Shown: piece by piece, positions 11,717-21,954 of the stretch
Numbering within the stretch: position 1 is the first letter of the stretch
Layout of the letters: every line of letters starts with the position of its first letter
From: Welwitschia mirabilis
Lineage: Eukaryota; Gnetophyta; Gnetopsida; Welwitschiales
Direction: 5' to 3'
NCBI GenBank assembly: GCA_051453625.1
Contig: JBOZIK010000001.1
Coordinates: forward strand, 188,637,074 to 188,663,164
DNA length: 26,091 nt
Made by a program: the position numbers and the translations under genes
Notes under the pieces: model-generated
What the model was told of the DNA's origin: nothing
The model's database searches: none
Seen by the model: only the letters and a program-made list of their open reading frames with translations

Positions 11717-13480
11717 GTCATGCTCTTTCATGTTATATCTTAAAACATGGATCCTATGATGTACTATCGCAAGCATACTAGGGTAAATATTCCTAAGAGT
11801 GGGCTTTGGGAGTGTAATATGATAGCTATCAGAACTCTATTAGGGATCAGTAGGCCATGATATATAGGTGTTTACTTCTTTGGCAGTGGTTGCACTCCCC
11901 TAAGATAGTAGAATAAAACTCCATTTAGAAGTTATGAGATCAGTGACGTCCCTGGAGTTGTTAGAGGCATTTCTTGTTTTCTAGACTTATTTTATTTACT
12001 TATTCATAGTACTTCCTCATGATCACTTTACTTTTTTGGATTCTAGTATTTCTTTGAGATGATAGATTATAAGTTCATATTTTGATAGCTTTTTATCTTA
12101 TCATTCATTGTTTGATAACATTAGACATACTTAGCATTATCATAATCATTACTTATTTGAGTGGAACTTTATGAATTTTTACATTATCTCATGCATTTTT
12201 CTTAGGTGACTTTATGATTTCTTCCAAGTGACTTTTCTAGGGTGGAATTTTGGGTATGTAAGTAATCTTCTTCATGTTTCTTGTTGTTCATTTTCAGTAT
12301 GTTTTTTCTTAGTTGTTTTGCTTTGAATTTTCAAAGTCATTATAGTATCTTTTCCCACATTATAATTAGGACCTGATCATTTGATAGCTCTCTAGTTCTC
12401 CTTTTATTTTTACTTCTATTTTTCTTATAAGGGTTATTTTATTTTAAGAACTTTATTTTGATGCTTTCTTTTCACTTTGATTGTTGTGTTCCTTTTGTTT
12501 TAATTTTTGATTTTGCATACATCCACTTACTGATCTTGGATCCTTATAGAGTTTGGAATATATTTGTGAAATACCTTTGAGTCTTGCTTTCTTCTATTAA
12601 TGCATTCTTATATTCCATAAACCTCTTTCATCATGGTCATGTTTTTCTAGATATTTCTTCACTTTTTATCATATTTTTTTGTTTTTGTTATTTTTCCACT
12701 ACTTGCTTGCTATCAAACATTTTTAGATTTTTCTTGATCTATCCAAACATCTTATTTGAACACTATCATCTCATGTCTATCATTCTCATAACATATAGAA
12801 TGACAGTAATCCTTTTTACTTTGTACAATTGAAGACATCTTTCTTTTCATGTGCGGGGGAAGAGGGAGGATAGGCTACATCTCCAAGCTCTATTCTATGG
12901 TATTATGTAAAAACTTATAATTTTTAAATTTTAAAGGTTTACTTTAATCTTTTATAATACATATTATGAATGCATTATTTAGAGATGATTTCATATTACT
13001 TGAATACATCTCATGGAATTTATTTAGTAGGAGCACAGTAGCACACTCACTGGTTGTTTAACATCTATCTTTTAAATCATCTAAAAGACAAGAATGCCAT
13101 GATTACTCTTTTATCTTATTCTTGTAGAAAACATTAATTAACTTTTTATGCATCATTCTTTGAGGTTATTGCTACTTAGGATTACACATTAGTTTTAACA
13201 TTTTTCCCTCAATTTATGCATACACATTCTCATTTTCTAAATTATTATTTGTACATTCTATAACTTGTTTATGTATATGACATGTATTTAATCTAGTATA
13301 ATGTGTTTACATAGGGGTGCTTATGACTACAATAATTATTGTATTAGTTAATCAAGTTTTGTTATTCATTCTTGCATGACAAAATTAAACTCAAAATTTC
13401 ATTTTCTAGTTGATGACTATCTTAGTCAAATTGGTTCATTATATAGTTGATCACTTACTGTGTCAGATATTAACAAGGCC

Positions 13481-13490
13481 AAGTAGAGGG
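13481..13490 (+). other. polypurine tract before the 3' LTR
   Basis: AAGTAGAGGG ends three bases before the TG of the 3' LTR at 13494. Position and composition fit the plus-strand priming site of an LTR element, interrupted by one T. Confidence 0.6.
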
Positions 13491-13493
13491 CTA

Positions 13494-14860
13494 TGTTTCA
13501 ATACCAATTTGTAGGAATTTGATAGTATATTTGGAGTACTTTTGCAAGATATTTATATAGGTTTGGATGAAATTCTGTTAATTATGGAGAGTCAATAGGA
13601 TGATCATGGAAACACATAATTCTTGGCATAATTAGAGGCCTTTCAAGCATGTTCTGATACTTAGCATGTTCACATAAGGCTAATGATGAAGAAGGCTGAT
13701 TTGCTTTACTTGAGGAGTTTTGAAAGGCTATCGTCTTCGCTATCATCCTCATGAAGGAGGGGTCAACAACACTATATTTACTGATTATAATAATGATTTA
13801 GACTAGATCTTAGAGTCAATGAAGTAGCTTTTTAGAAGAGGTGTTATTTCCATTATCATTCCCATGACATAAGAGACAATGAAAAATATAAAATAAACTA
13901 TGGGGCTAATTACAGAGCTAGAAGAATATTAATTATTTATTATTAAGGGGCATCATCTCCACTATCGTCTCCACAATAGTCAAGACAATAACTATTCTAT
14001 ATAAGCAGGCCTAAATTATCTTGTAATCGGGTCATGGACCATACTTGAATTGCTAGGGTTTTCTCTCCTGCTTCTAGGGTTATGTTTCTAGAACTTTCAA
14101 TCTAAACTATAAATACCCTCTCTTCTCCTCACTTTCAGATCATCTTTTATACTTGATATGCTTGTCACAAATAATTAAAGAATAATAGGACCATCTCCTA
14201 GCTACAGAAAGGAGTTTTCTTGGTGTTAGGCTAATTCTTTTCCATTTAGGTGTTGTTGTAAGTATATGTAAAAGTTCTTTGAATTAATACAATTACTCTT
14301 TTCATTCCAATTCTATGAATGTCCCTTATGGTTTAAGTTGGTCATAGTTAAGTGACAGTCGTATAATTTATTTAGATCATAAAGGCAGCCTCTATTAAGG
14401 TTGACCTTGGTTAATTTAGGTTTGCATTGCTATTCCATTCCAATTTCATATTGAATATTCTACTTGATAGATTTCATAGTTTATGTTGGTTAAGAACTAG
14501 TTGAATGCTCTTCTTAATTAATATAAATTATAGAAAAGACAGTCTTTATAACAAAAAGACTAGAAGCTAGTCCTTGTGACAGAAGGATTAGGCACTAAGA
14601 GAGTTCATTCATTTCCACTTGCATTTCATCTTCATTCATCTTGCATTGCTTTTGTATTATTATTTACTTTCAGTTAGTAAAAGATAAATGACTAAAGTCT
14701 AATTTTGGAAATTAATTCTCTAACTCTAAGCCTAGTGCCTTCATTGGGATTACAACATCCTGGTGAACTCTAATCTATACTAGTATGTGTTTTTTTGTAA
14801 GTTATTTGATTACAAGTTTACCTAAAGTACTTCATAATTGCATAAATTCGCACTGCAATA
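13494..14860 (+). repeat. 3' LTR
   Basis: It begins TGTTTCAATACC and ends AATA where the 5' copy has AACA, so the terminal CA has mutated to TA. It is collinear with the 5' LTR throughout, and slightly longer from small indels. Its TATAAATA lies at 14108-14115. The sequence after 14860 matches neither the primer-binding site nor the satellite, which confirms the boundary. Confidence 0.92.
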
Positions 14861-15389
14861 AACCTCATACTTGCATATTAAAAACATATTTTTCTAACTT
14901 TTGTACTTCATCTTTTGTTACTACAAACATTACATCCTTATTAAAAAGAAACATCTCTACTTAATATTGTTTTCTTTATAATAAAACCCTAAATCATGTA
15001 AATTCTATCATCTCCATGATGGTCAACAAAAAACATCTCCTTAACTTATCATCTAGTTTGTTTTATTGGCCTTTATAACCAAAACAAAAGTTTTAGAGCT
15101 AAATGTTTTCAAGTAAGCATAGGAAGCATTTTCACCACATTAAAGAATATTTAGTATTGCTTATTTAAGAGAGCATTTAGAGGTTTGCTAATTAACTATA
15201 TTATTTTTCATGTAGCTTTGGCATATACAGTTTATGAGACTAAGTTATAATAACATATTTTTTTGATGCTTCACATTAGACATGGTTGTTGCAAAATATT
15301 GGTTCAACAATGTCTCTAATTATTGCTCATATGAGGAAGAAGCTACACATGAAACACATTAAAGATGATGCTTGATTTATAAATACTGT
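14861..15389 (-). other. possible post-gag remnant of copia 2
   Basis: This stretch lies directly downstream (reverse strand) of the copia 2 zinc knuckle, where the protease region would be expected. I could not find a convincing protease motif in any frame. It may be heavily decayed copia sequence or unrelated DNA. Confidence 0.3.
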
Positions 15390-16090
15390 TGTCTCTACCT
15401 TTGTTCTCTTGCTTGATTTTCAAAGCCCAATAGTCCTTTTACAAGTAACCCAGTTTCTTGCAAAACAAGAAATACATTTTTCTTGTGACTTTGACCTATA
15501 TTTGCCTTGAGATTTTCCCATGTTCAAACCACTAAATTGATTTATTTATTGTAACCTTTTTCTTTTACTTGTTATTAAGGCTTAATGTAATTTAGCAAAC
15601 ATTATGTTGATACTTCTATAGTTTTTTCATTTCATAATGAAGCACAATAATCTTTTATCTTAAACTTGTTTCCTATTGTTTTTACCATAAAAATGGCTAA
15701 GGTCTCCTAATGCAAAGGCAAAGGATTTAATAATAACTAACACATTACTTCATCTAATTTAAATTTTGAAAATCACAACTACATAAAAATAGAATTGGAC
15801 TTATGTACATGTGTTCGTATTATAATGTATTTCTTCATCTTTAGAAGAAACAACTTTTTCATTCAATGCATCATATTTCTCCTTGAAGGTTGTTCATATG
15901 ATTCAACTAAGGCTTGTCACAACTTGATCAATGTTTTATATTCCAAAATATTAAATAATAACAATGGCAAAACATAGGGCCTAATGGATGCCATTATCTT
16001 TTAATCAAGCATTTCCTATGCCAAATCTTTCATTCCAATGGATAAACCTAATTTTTCCCTTAAATGTTTTTCAATAAGATTATTTTCCAT
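15390..16090 (-). pseudogene. Ty1/copia gag remnant with decayed zinc knuckle
   Basis: This is a second copia gag, unrelated in detail to the one at 17-718. The reverse-strand ATG lies at 16088-16090 and starts MENNLIEKHL. The conserved order follows: SIGMKDLA, then after stops IMASIRPYVLPLLLFNIL, EYKTLIKL, QALVESYEQPS and MKKLFLLKMKK, the classic UBN2 helix pattern. Next come SNSIFM and KFKLDEVM. Near 15421-15480 lies a zinc-knuckle region (QETGLLVKGLLGFENQA in one frame, KCISCF in another), with cysteines lost or out of frame. Many stops and at least two frameshifts make it a dead copy. The primer-binding site at 16197-16209 lies about 110 bp upstream, giving the standard gag leader. This element points opposite to the copia pol at 17165-18722, so the two are different insertions. 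Confidence 0.85.
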
Positions 16091-16196
16091 TGTTATCTTT
16101 TAAATTGATTGATTTCTCTCACTCAACTTCTTAAAAACTATTACCTTCTCTAGCTGAAAAAATTTCTTTTACAAAATAATAAGATTCCTAACCTTT

Positions 16197-16209
16197 AACT
16201 CTAATACTA
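16197..16209 (-). other. primer-binding site, initiator-Met tRNA type (copia 2)
   Basis: The reverse strand reads TAGTATTAGAGTT where the canonical plant copia site reads TGGTATCAGAGCC. All four differences are G-to-A or C-to-T. The following AAAGGTTAGGAATC also fits the usual leader. Confidence 0.85.
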
Positions 16210-16211
16210 AC

Positions 16212-16520
16212 TTATAAATATATGAAAAAAATAGATAATAAAATGAGCAATAACTAGATAACCCACATCAAATAAAAATATTAAAAAAAACAATAAAACA
16301 GATATAGGAACATAGAAATTTAATGTGATTCAACCATAATCTGTGACCTATTCTCATCTGAGAACAATCCAATTCTCTTTTATTCCTTAGCAATGGAGAT
16401 TATAGCATAAATAAGGCATCAAAAGAGCTCTTCAATAGTATCCTTTTCTTATCCATTTACTATAATCACCCTAGAAAAAGCTATTTCATATAAGGATAAA
16501 AATACTTTTCAATAATAATC
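16212..16520 (-). mobile_element. copia 2 5' LTR, inner part
   Basis: On the plus strand, AATTTAATGTGATTCAACC near 16318-16338, followed by GTGACCTATTCTC, is a decayed version of the conserved word (ACGTGGTTCGGCC-like, then CCTACG) found near the 3' end of many plant copia LTRs. It lies in the expected place, just upstream of the primer-binding site on the reverse strand. The outer boundary is not determined; 16520 is an estimate. Confidence 0.6.
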
Positions 16521-17164
16521 TTATGGTTATTGCTCTCTTAATGAATTATAACCATCAAATTAATATTACAATAATCTAATGCATTGCATTATAACAAGAA
16601 GAAAAGACAAAGATAAATATATGCATATGCCCCATAAGGGGTGATAGGAAAAGCATTTTGATTTATCTTTACTTATATAACAGCAATTTCAAAAGGATAA
16701 CTATTAGAAAGAAAATTTAAGAGGCCTAGCTATGGATATATGAATGATATAAATAAATGTCATGTTCATGAATGATGTGACTCATATGAGAGTGATTCTA
16801 TGGGATAACCCATCATCTTGTGATGATTCCATGTGCTATCATATTCCTTTTAGATGTTTAGAATGGTGATACAAGCAAGTTTTAAAGTAAAAATTCTAAT
16901 TGTCAATGTTGTGATTCAGTTCATAATAAGTATGTGCAACAGATCTACTCACTAAATCTTTAATAGTGAATATTCCATGATCTATGTTGTGGTTGTGGTC
17001 AACCCTAAAATAATGGCAATGTAATTAGTCTAATCATCAATTATATTGATAAATACATATAGATAGATAAGCTATTAGATATTTCACATGAATTAGAGCC
17101 ACTATTGATTAATCTTGTATCTAACTTCGAAAAATTGAAGACTTGATCCTAGATTTAGAATGTA
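16521..17164. other. unassigned stretch between two copia remnants
   Basis: It may include the rest of the copia 2 LTR on the left and a decayed integrase region of the forward copia pol on the right. I could not identify integrase residues, and no LTR boundary is visible. Confidence 0.45.
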
Positions 17165-18722
17165 ATTCACATGTTAGAGTAGTGCACCCTCATGAGCAAT
17201 TGTTGGATACATATTTTGATAAAATATTATATAGACTCAAAGTTCAACTCTTACAATAACATATCTACACCACCAAAGGAGATAGATTTCTCTAACTAGT
17301 GTCACCAAATATGAGGATCATTATAAAGGTAGAGATGTTTGCTATTTACAAGAATGACATGAAGGAGTTCTCTTTACCTAGAGGAATAGTTTGACATCTA
17401 AGAATAAATTCGGTTTATAAGAGAAATTTTAATGATAAATTCAGTTTAATTTAGCATAAAGTGAGTTTTATTATTCTAGTCTTACAATGAATAATCGAAA
17501 ATACTGTGATGAAGTATTAACTATAATGGTTAGGATGGATAGTCTAAAGTTCCTGATGAGATATGCATTATTATAGAGATGGTCTATTTTTTGGATGAAT
17601 ATATATTCAACAAGGAGATTTGCATATAATAAGTGTTGAGTTTTAAAATACTATAAAAGTAATATTGGAACTACAAGTTGAAAAAGGCATTACATGGACT
17701 AAGGTAGGCATCAAGGGAATGATTTAAGCACATTAGTAACTTCATCATTAATCTAGGATTTTCATCATGCTTTAATCAATATTTTTATTTATGTATTAAA
17801 AAAACTCATAAAATTTTGTATATATCTTTATACATTAATGATTTAAAATTTTTCTTTGCTTTAACCATCCTAATTTATTCGCTTATAAAAAAAATTCACA
17901 ATTTGAGATGATGAACCTTGATAGATTGATATATTGTGTTAACATCTAGTTTAATGCCTCTGATGATGACATCTTTCTTTTACCCATACACACAAACAAA
18001 TAAAATAAAAAAAGTATGTCATTAATTTTCTTAAATATCTTGGGATAAGTAATTATGGTTACCTAGCTTCTCTCTTGAATATAAGTTGTAAGTTGACTAC
18101 AGATGATGGGCTTCAAATTCCAAATGCTTCTCTTTACAATTCTATTATACATTTTATGGTAAATATCGCTTACGTATACCTAACTTGATGTAAGCAGTGC
18201 ATTGACTCTTGTTTCATAACAACTTCCAAACAATATTTCATGCATGTCATAAAACACATCCTAAGATATTTAAAGCTTACTTATTTGGAAAGTTTATTCT
18301 ATCCACTAAAAGAATAGAGTAATTTATTAGTATGATTTAATGTTTAATAGGCTAATTATGTGGACATTTACAAGAGTACTTTATGGGTTTTTTGTTTCTA
18401 CATAAAATCATGTTTACATGGATTTTAATAAAACAAATTATAATTTTAATTTTGATGAATAAATAGAATACATGGTTCTTGGAGAAGGTGTATTATATAT
18501 TCTCTGAATGAAGAACTTGTTTTAAGTGATCATATTTTTTAAGAAGCTTCCTACTTATGTTTACACAAATTGCTTATTTGCAACTATTGTTACTCAAAAT
18601 CCATTTTATCCTAAGAATTTTTAGCATATTGATACTAAGTTTTACTTCATCTAGGATTAAGGTAAGAATAGGATAATTAAATTAATTTTTACTTTAAACA
18701 CTAATCAACTTAAAAATTTCCT
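17165..18722 (+). pseudogene. Ty1/copia pol remnant (reverse transcriptase and RNase H)
   Basis: This is a forward-strand relic of copia polyprotein, in pieces over all three frames. In order: integrase-RT linker VEMFAIYKNDMKEFSLPRG (about 17320-17385); SVYKRNFNDKFSLI (from 17410), matching the WVYK...N.DGS start of the RT domain; DEVLTIMVRMDSLKFLM (from 17508); KALHGLR-stop-ASRE-stop-F (17684-17725), the copia KKALYGLKQAPRAW motif with stops at 17705 and 17720; INLGFSSCF; ISLYINDLKFFF where the catalytic YVDD should be (D-D replaced by N-D). Next are SLYNSIIHFMVNIAYV and VIKHILRYLK (from 18246), then YVDIYKSTLW of RNase H (about 18357) and HIDTKFYFI plus NRIIKLIFT (about 18628-18700) at its end. 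The copy is dead. No 3' LTR could be recognised downstream. Confidence 0.9.
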
Positions 18723-18747
18723 TAATACATGAATTTCTTTCCTTCTT

Positions 18748-19032
18748 TCATATTTGATAAGGATGAAAATTCATGTTTGTCCTAGAATTATACAAATAAA
18801 AAGCTATTATAATTAGTAATGCATAATCAGTAACTACATACATATTAAATGATATATAGCATTTATATAAATCATTGGCTTTTTCATGCTCATTAAATCT
18901 ACTACTCCATGCATTTGTGATGGAATTAAAAAATTTATTTATGTTTTCCACTCCTAAATCATTAATAAAATAAAATTTAGCTATGTTTGCTACTTGTTTT
19001 ATACACAAACATCCATCTATCTTATCATCCAT
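18748..19032 (-). CDS. 94-codon open frame, unrecognised
   Basis: The frame starts MDDKIDGCLCIKQVANIAK and stays open for 94 codons. In DNA of roughly 70 % AT, about one frame this long would be expected by chance in 26 kb over six frames, so openness alone is weak evidence. It lies downstream (same strand) of the gypsy reverse transcriptase remnant, where RNase H and integrase should be. The phrase QVANIAKFYFINDLGV is faintly like the middle of a gypsy integrase core (VA.LF...LHG), but DD35E residues are not evident. It is either an integrase relic or fortuitous. Confidence 0.25.
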   Translation of the reverse strand: MDDKIDGCLCIKQVANIAKFYFINDLGVENINKFFNSITNAWSSRFNEHEKANDLYKCYISFNMYVVTDYALLIIIAFYLYNSRTNMNFHPYQI

Positions 19033-19149
19033 GGAACTAATCTAATGACTGTTTCTACTAATATTATTCTTATTCTTATAATGTGCAATTATATAATTTC
19101 ACATGTATTTCCATTAAATTTATGAAATTGGCAATCCACTTAATTATTA

Positions 19150-19880
19150 TCATTACATTTACATTAAACATTGAAAGAATATCAATTTAATATGCTCAAG
19201 AAGAGCTAACATGAAGGATTGCATTAGCAAAAAGGGATCTTAATAAAATTCATTTCATTGATAAAGGAAGAATATAGCCATTAGCCTATGTAATATGACT
19301 TGTCTCAAGAATGTGTTAGTTTAATTAGATTTTATGGCTCTAATTAATTACAAACCACTTAAATTTTACTTGGATCTATTTTGATTTCTTTATTAGATAT
19401 TTTTATCTAAAATAGCGAATAAAAGTTTTAAGAAATTCTCATTCACTCAACATTTATAATTATAAAACCTACATTATATGCTAAACATAATCATCGTTAT
19501 TTTTTAATAAACTAATATATCATTCCTTAAGATAATAATAAAATTATTCAACTAAGAATAAAAGATATTATTGATTACATAAATGTTATACATTTATTTA
19601 AAAGTACAAATAAAATAATTGTAAATTTTTAATCTTCGTATCTTATTCTAAAGAAGGTTTTAGGAATACCTTCTTGTTTAATTTAGATTTGATAATATCT
19701 TGACTCTAAATAAATCATTTTAATGTATTCCAATTCTTGTATTTCATTTAGAAGATTATCAATTTTTAGGTAAAGGCTATTTATTCTTAATGGTTATCTT
19801 ATTTAATTAATGATAATTTACACATAGTCTAAGAAATCCATCCTTTTTCTTTAGAAGCAAAACAAAAACTCCCTAGGATG
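19150..19880 (-). pseudogene. Ty3/gypsy reverse transcriptase remnant
   Basis: On the reverse strand, from about 19870 downward, the frame reads KKKDGFLRLCVNYH, stop, LNKITIKNK, stop, PLPK, the hallmark opening of gypsy RT (KKKDGS.RLCIDYR.LNK.T.KN.YPLP). Next come YLESRYYQI, KQEGIPKTFFRIRYED (about 19630-19690), matching the S.YHQI...I.KTAFRT.YG block, and FVLLNKCITFM. After a stop-rich stretch where the YVDD/FIDD motif is not recognisable, KEIKIDPSKI-stop-VVCN (19350-19399) matches the G...DP.KI.A...W segment after the palm, and DKSYYI follows. All motifs occur in order with several stops. It belongs to the same element as the protease and gag at 20190-21150. Confidence 0.9.
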
Positions 19881-20189
19881 ATAACATTTGATTTGATTTT
19901 CCTTTATTTATCAGCTTTTAAATCTATAACTTTAATTCCATTGCCTTTATGTTAAAGAACCTATAAAGGGAATAAGATAGAGTTATAGGAACTAATTTTA
20001 TAGCATGTTATACCTTTATTTTCAATGGTATACCATGTTTAAAATATCATTAAATTCTTGTAACTTTTCTAGTAATCTCATCTCTTTATTTATTACAACT
20101 AAAGCATAAAAGGTTTATATTTTCTTTAATATTTTTCTCATTTCCTTTTAGATTAGAAATAGAATCTACTTCATCTTTGTTTCTCCTTT

Positions 20190-20495
20190 TTAAATCCAAC
20201 CTGTACGAAGAGTAGGAATAATGAGAGAGGTAATTCAAAATAAAGCTATGATATCAGACTCTTTCATAAAGGGAATTTTTTAAATTGCAATGTATTTGCC
20301 AATGTATAAGACAAAAAAGTTATTACTCAGTAGTAAATTAGTAATTTTTACTATGCACTTTCATAAGAATCAAATTGTGGAACCATTTTTCCTCTTTTTA
20401 CCTCAACATTAAAATTTCATTTCTTCATTATTTTATCTTTAAAGTTTGCTATGATTCTAGGAGAAATAAAACTATCACTTGCATCATAATTAAAA
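20190..20495 (-). pseudogene. Ty3/gypsy aspartic protease remnant
   Basis: The reverse strand reads YDASDSFISPRIIANFKDK (about 20433-20489), corresponding to the gypsy protease active-site segment (D.GA..SFIS...). The catalytic D-S/T-G triad is damaged: the visible text is D-A-S. NVEVKRGKMVPQF follows, typical of the flap region. The second half lies in another frame after stops. It lies about 300 bp upstream of the RT remnant and downstream of the zinc knuckle, the normal gag-protease-RT order. Confidence 0.82.
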
Positions 20496-20639
20496 ATAAA
20501 ATAGATTTAGTTTTTAAAAATACTCTAATTTTTTTAATAATATTTAATTTTTAAAAAACCTATTTGAATGGTCATAAATAGTTGCTTCTCCACTTGTTAT
20601 AGTCCTTTTTGTAGAGATGGGATTTTGACTTGGATTTAT

Positions 20640-21150
20640 TCTATTCTTCTTCTCTAGATAGTCCTTAATTGTATGTTTTTTTTCATATAAATATAATAGA
20701 TTAGGGGTGTTTGATCTAACATAAGTTATGAAGTTTAAAGTTGTGACAATTACTAAGGATGAGGCTCTAGAAGATGCTATGAATTTTATTAGGGTCCAAT
20801 ACTGATCGTCATAAAAGAATTTATTATGACTTACTATTCCCCTTTCATGTAATATATTATGTTTATTTATGCTTCTTTTGGTAATTTTAGTTTATGGAAA
20901 CATACTAAGTCTTATAACCTAAATGAAAGAACATTAATAAAGTTACTAGTTAACTCTTTAGGGTCTCTACAATGTTGGAACTTTGCTAATTTTTTAAACC
21001 CATTTTAATGTTAACAAAGATATTTCTTCCTATGTGTGAAAATTTATACTACATTCATTTATCTTTAGTAAAGTAGTCAAGAATAAAATATTTATGTAAT
21101 TCATTTGTAAAATACATCCACTCTACCTAATAATCCCTCATGTCACTAAG
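20640..21150 (-). pseudogene. Ty3/gypsy gag remnant with zinc-knuckle trace
   Basis: The capsid part shows VEWMYFTNELHKYFILDYFT (about 21066-21126), matching the W.EF...F...Y segment of Retrotrans_gag, followed in other frames by KISKVPTL and LVTLLMFFHLGYKT-like text fitting the F..L..y and F..GL segments. At 20655-20705 LYEKKHTIKDYLEKKN fits a C..C...GH....C knuckle in which the cysteines have become L or Y while H is kept. The order upstream of protease and RT on the same strand is correct. Stops and frameshifts are frequent. Confidence 0.75.
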
Positions 21151-21290
21151 TCCACTACACTAAGCTAGTGCATCTTTTATCAAGAATCTTGTGCCATAGT
21201 AGTCATGGTTCTCATTTTCAGCTTTCTTTAGTTAATAGTGATTTTTAGTGTACTTAATCTACTCTAAAGTTTCTTTATGATATGGAAGAC

Positions 21291-21590
21291 TTATAGTGTA
21301 CATTTTAACCTATACCTTTCTAAAGTATTCTTCAAAGTTACTTTCTTTAATGAATTATCATTATCACTCTTCATTTGAGTTATGAATTTGGTCCTTATAT
21401 TTATGAACATGTTTATTAATTTATTCAAGTACTTTAATACATATAAATACATATGTGAATTAGTGTGTAATATCTTAAGTGCTTTCATCATACATTTAGA
21501 TGGATTTTCATACCTTTTCTCTAAGGACTTGCATTGGTTGTTCACATGGCCTTCCTTGTAAAATGCATAGGATGGATTCAACTTTTTCAT
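21291..21590 (-). pseudogene. 99-codon open frame, possible gag-tail relic
   Basis: Starts MKKLNPSYAFYKEGHVNNQC and stays open for 99 codons, a length that can occur by chance here. The phrase YAFYKEGHVNNQCKSLEK resembles a zinc knuckle with its first two cysteines changed to tyrosine (a G-to-A change) but intact H and last C, and with one residue too few between the second site and H. It lies just upstream of the gypsy gag remnant on the same strand. It may come from an additional element. No function is claimed. Confidence 0.35.
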
Positions 21591-21599
21591 TATCTTGAT

Positions 21600-21954
21600 C
21601 TTTATATGCCTTAATATTTATATAATTGATTTTAAATTCTTATGAACTCTATTAATTTATTTTTTTAAAGCATTAGTATAACTATTTATATAGTCTTTTA
21701 TAATTTATCGATATCCATATTATTAAGATGTCATGTGCTTTGGTTTGCGTTCTAACTTTTATTTTGGAGTTATTAATAACTTTTCTTTATTAATAAAAGT
21801 TACAACTCATAAGAACTACTAAAAAATATCTGATTCTTTAGTATAAATAATGAAATTTAAGAATCTTAAGCTAACTCAAAAAGAAATTCATTCATCTTAA
21901 TATACTATCTTTTGCGATAAAATTTCAACTTAATTACAAACTTAGACTAATATT
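21600..21954. other. unassigned stretch before the 71-bp array
   Basis: AT-rich sequence with no recognised frame or repeat. By position it could be the leader or LTR of the reverse-strand gypsy element, but I see no primer-binding site. Confidence 0.4.

Larger units (their letters stand above)
10723..13480 (+). other. non-coding interior of the LTR element
   Basis: About 2.76 kb with strong T-richness on the plus strand and no conserved retroelement domain in any frame. It contains the repeated segment 11233-11571, a purine tract at 11673-11716 and a G-rich GCGGGGGAAGAGGGAGGA word at 12853-12870 that resembles a polypurine tract. An 82-codon frame at 12584-12832 is low-complexity F/I/S/L-rich and looks fortuitous. 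Confidence 0.75.
9347..14860 (+). mobile_element. Ty3/gypsy-type LTR retrotransposon, non-coding (LARD-like)
   Basis: Two direct repeats of about 1.36 kb (9347-10700 and 13494-14860) flank a 2793-bp interior. The left repeat is followed at once by a decayed primer-binding site of the tRNA-Asp type used by plant Athila/Tat-group gypsy elements. A purine-rich tract precedes the right repeat. Together these prove an LTR element in forward orientation, 5.5 kb long. I see no gag, protease, reverse transcriptase or integrase trace in the interior, which is short for an autonomous member of that group. It is therefore either a large derivative depending on other elements or an internally deleted copy. 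Flanking 5-mers (TTGGG left, AACCT right) do not match, so no target-site duplication survives or the ends have recombined. By eye the LTRs differ at roughly a fifth to a quarter of positions, so it is old. Confidence 0.92.

Noticed and set aside
12584-12832. 82-codon plus-strand frame
   Set aside because: Low-complexity F/I/L/S text from a T-rich non-coding interior, with no conserved domain.
15795-15977. 60-codon plus-strand frame
   Set aside because: It is antisense to the copia gag remnant at 15390-16090.
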